14,831 bases of DNA from Planctomycetota bacterium. GTDB taxonomy: Bacteria; JAJVIF01; JAPKYR01. Position numbers and translations under genes: made by a program. The stretch spans positions 1-14,831 of the forward strand of contig DAOVJF010000013.1 in NCBI GenBank assembly GCA_030673355.1, read 5' to 3'. The notes under the pieces were generated by a model. The model did no database searches. It was given only the letters and a program-made list of their open reading frames with translations, and had not been told where the DNA came from. Numbering within the stretch: position 1 is the first letter of the stretch; each line of letters starts with the position of its first letter. Of the stretch, positions 13,554 through 14,831 are shown piece by piece.

Positions 13554-14831
13554 ATGGATCATCGAGCTATTTCTCAAGTTGTGATTCTCACCTTTTTATT
13601 ATTGCTGATGGTTTCATGTTCAACCGGACAGGTAACTGAAAATGACCCAATCGCCGGCGATCTCACAGATCACAAAAGCCAGACCGGAATGTCGGCCGGG
13701 CACAACCTGATGGGTTACTGGAATCTTGTGGTTAACCTGGATTCAGGGGAAATTGAAACCATCCCGGCGAGGATTATCTCAGATCACCTCAACATAGTCA
13801 GGCTGCTGGAAAATATGACCTGTTTTCAGATCGTCGGGCTGGAGAATATGGGCGATAACACCTGGATGATCACAATTCGAATTACTCATCCCTTCCCGAT
13901 GCTTGAATATACGGTGTTCGATGTCAGGGGAATAATGATGTTCGATGGAAGCCGGACATTCGCCGAATTTGGGCTGGTTATGCCCGACCGGTTGCTCGGC
14001 GATGGTGAACTGGTCAACGCGGACGGCTATTCGACTCTTTACAATGGGTCTACGATCGGCGAGGGTCCGGGAGGGTTACAGGGCTACATCCAGGGCAAGC
14101 TGGCGACCACCGAAATCCCCGACGCGACACTTAATGGCTACAGGCGGCATATTTCAGGAGATCTATCCAACACCAGGAATGCTCTCTTAATTTCGACATT
14201 TGTCGAGGTCGAATATGAGCTCGCGTTCCCGTCCCCGCCGAATGAATTTGTCATCGGTTACGCTGTCGATGCGTCCTGGGCTCCCGCGGACAAACTGCCT
14301 GTCGAGGATCCGATGCTGGATTTCCCGCCTGAAGCTAACTGTTCCGAAGCCTGGAAATTAGAAACGAGCTACGAGCCGATCGGTGGTGGAATAACAGACG
14401 AGGGCGGACAGGGTAAACTAACTATCGATGTTTACGACCACCAGGGTCCGGATACAATCGGTTCGGTGCAGGTTGAATGTTCCGAATTGATTGACGGCGT
14501 TTTCGGCGGGACATGGGTTGCGGACTTCCCGAACTATTCAAGATATGAGGTAATTCTTGAAAATGGAAATCTCGCGGAGCAGGGAGAATACACTGCGCTG
14601 ATTTCGGTTGAGGATACTGATAATGATCCCGAAAAACCCTGGCTGGACCTTACTGCCTACCAGGTGTTTACAGTGGAGGTCGGTGAGTATATTCCGCAGG
14701 CACAACCGCCAGTGGCGATCGCGTCAGCCGATCCACTCGTGCAATTCGTGAATGAATCGATTCATTTCTACAATGACGGCTCATTCGATCCGGACGGTAC
14801 AATCGAGCACTACGAATGGGACTGGGAGAAC
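13554..14831 (+). CDS. Lipoprotein with paralogous N-terminal module and PKD domain (cut by window end)
   Basis: The reading frame is open for all 426 codons to the window end. The product starts MDHRAISQVV and has a hydrophobic core and a lipobox MVSC with Cys22, so it is a predicted lipoprotein. Residues about 45-210 match the N-terminal module of the 889-residue lipoprotein: LMGYWNL, ETIPAR, NIVRLL, HPFP, FDVRGI, LVNADGY, ATLNGYRRH. The same order and spacing class make the two proteins paralogues. A later stretch (about 260-385) is beta-rich and includes a cysteine pair region. A PKD domain begins near residue 388 (AIASADPLVQFVNES… SFDPDGTIEHYEWDW) and is cut by the window. The role is unknown; a surface-exposed binding or structural role is inferred. 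The gene follows rsmI by 112 bases but has its own promoter candidate. Confidence 0.85.
   Translation, partial: MDHRAISQVVILTFLLLLMVSCSTGQVTENDPIAGDLTDHKSQTGMSAGHNLMGYWNLVVNLDSGEIETIPARIISDHLNIVRLLENMTCFQIVGLENMGDNTWMITIRITHPFPMLEYTVFDVRGIMMFDGSRTFAEFGLVMPDRLLGDGELVNADGYSTLYNGSTIGEGPGGLQGYIQGKLATTEIPDATLNGYRRHISGDLSNTRNALLISTFVEVEYELAFPSPPNEFVIGYAVDASWAPADKLPVEDPMLDFPPEANCSEAWKLETSYEPIGGGITDEGGQGKLTIDVYDHQGPDTIGSVQVECSELIDGVFGGTWVADFPNYSRYEVILENGNLAEQGEYTALISVEDTDNDPEKPWLDLTAYQVFTVEVGEYIPQAQPPVAIASADPLVQFVNESIHFYNDGSFDPDGTIEHYEWDWEN

Noticed and set aside
13945..14190. An 81-residue plus-strand reading frame near the 3' end
   Set aside because: It is in another frame of the open lipoprotein gene that starts at 13554, which has a lipobox, a PKD domain and a paralogue in the window.

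Overview
The window reads as a diderm (Gram-negative-type) bacterial chromosome of uncertain, probably poorly characterised affiliation. Four large secreted lipoproteins with LxxC lipoboxes indicate an outer-envelope lipoprotein economy. Two of them carry PKD domains. A primary sigma factor (RpoD type) and an RsmI rRNA methyltransferase are clear housekeeping anchors. The lipoproteins do not match a family that pins down the phylum, so no taxon is claimed. No rRNA, tRNA, CRISPR array or transposase gene was seen.

Layout. 1-2557 (minus): two lipoprotein genes in tandem, a PKD + LVIVD beta-propeller protein followed by a lipoprotein cut by the window edge. A consensus sigma-70 promoter precedes the pair, and a possible second promoter with an overlapping -35 faces the other way. 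2765-5944 (plus): one very long protein, a GNAT acetyltransferase fused to about 900 residues of beta-rich sequence. 5950-7758 (minus): a compact AT-rich two-gene unit, an SMC/RecF-like AAA ATPase and a small TOPRIM-like protein. It has its own promoter with a palindrome over the -35 and ends 5 bases from the convergent GNAT gene. 7878-10547 (minus): an 889-residue lipoprotein with a TIG domain. 10548-11081: non-coding, holding a roughly 290-bp MITE-like element with nested hairpins and the rpoD terminator. 11082-12296 (minus): rpoD. 12297-12733: a non-coding divergent region with a consensus promoter, a hairpin, an intrinsic terminator upstream of rpoD and a possible leader ORF. 12734-13441 (plus): rsmI. 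13554-end (plus): a fourth lipoprotein, cut by the window end, whose N-terminal module is homologous to that of the 889-residue protein.

How the parts fit. The lipoproteins look like members of expanded surface-protein families sharing leader sequences and modules. The ATPase/TOPRIM pair resembles split OLD- or PARIS-like defence modules and is the best candidate for an undescribed system; this is inferred from motifs and context. The second notable signal is regulatory: a promoter-hairpin-terminator unit in front of rpoD is either a small RNA gene or a transcription attenuator controlling the primary sigma factor.
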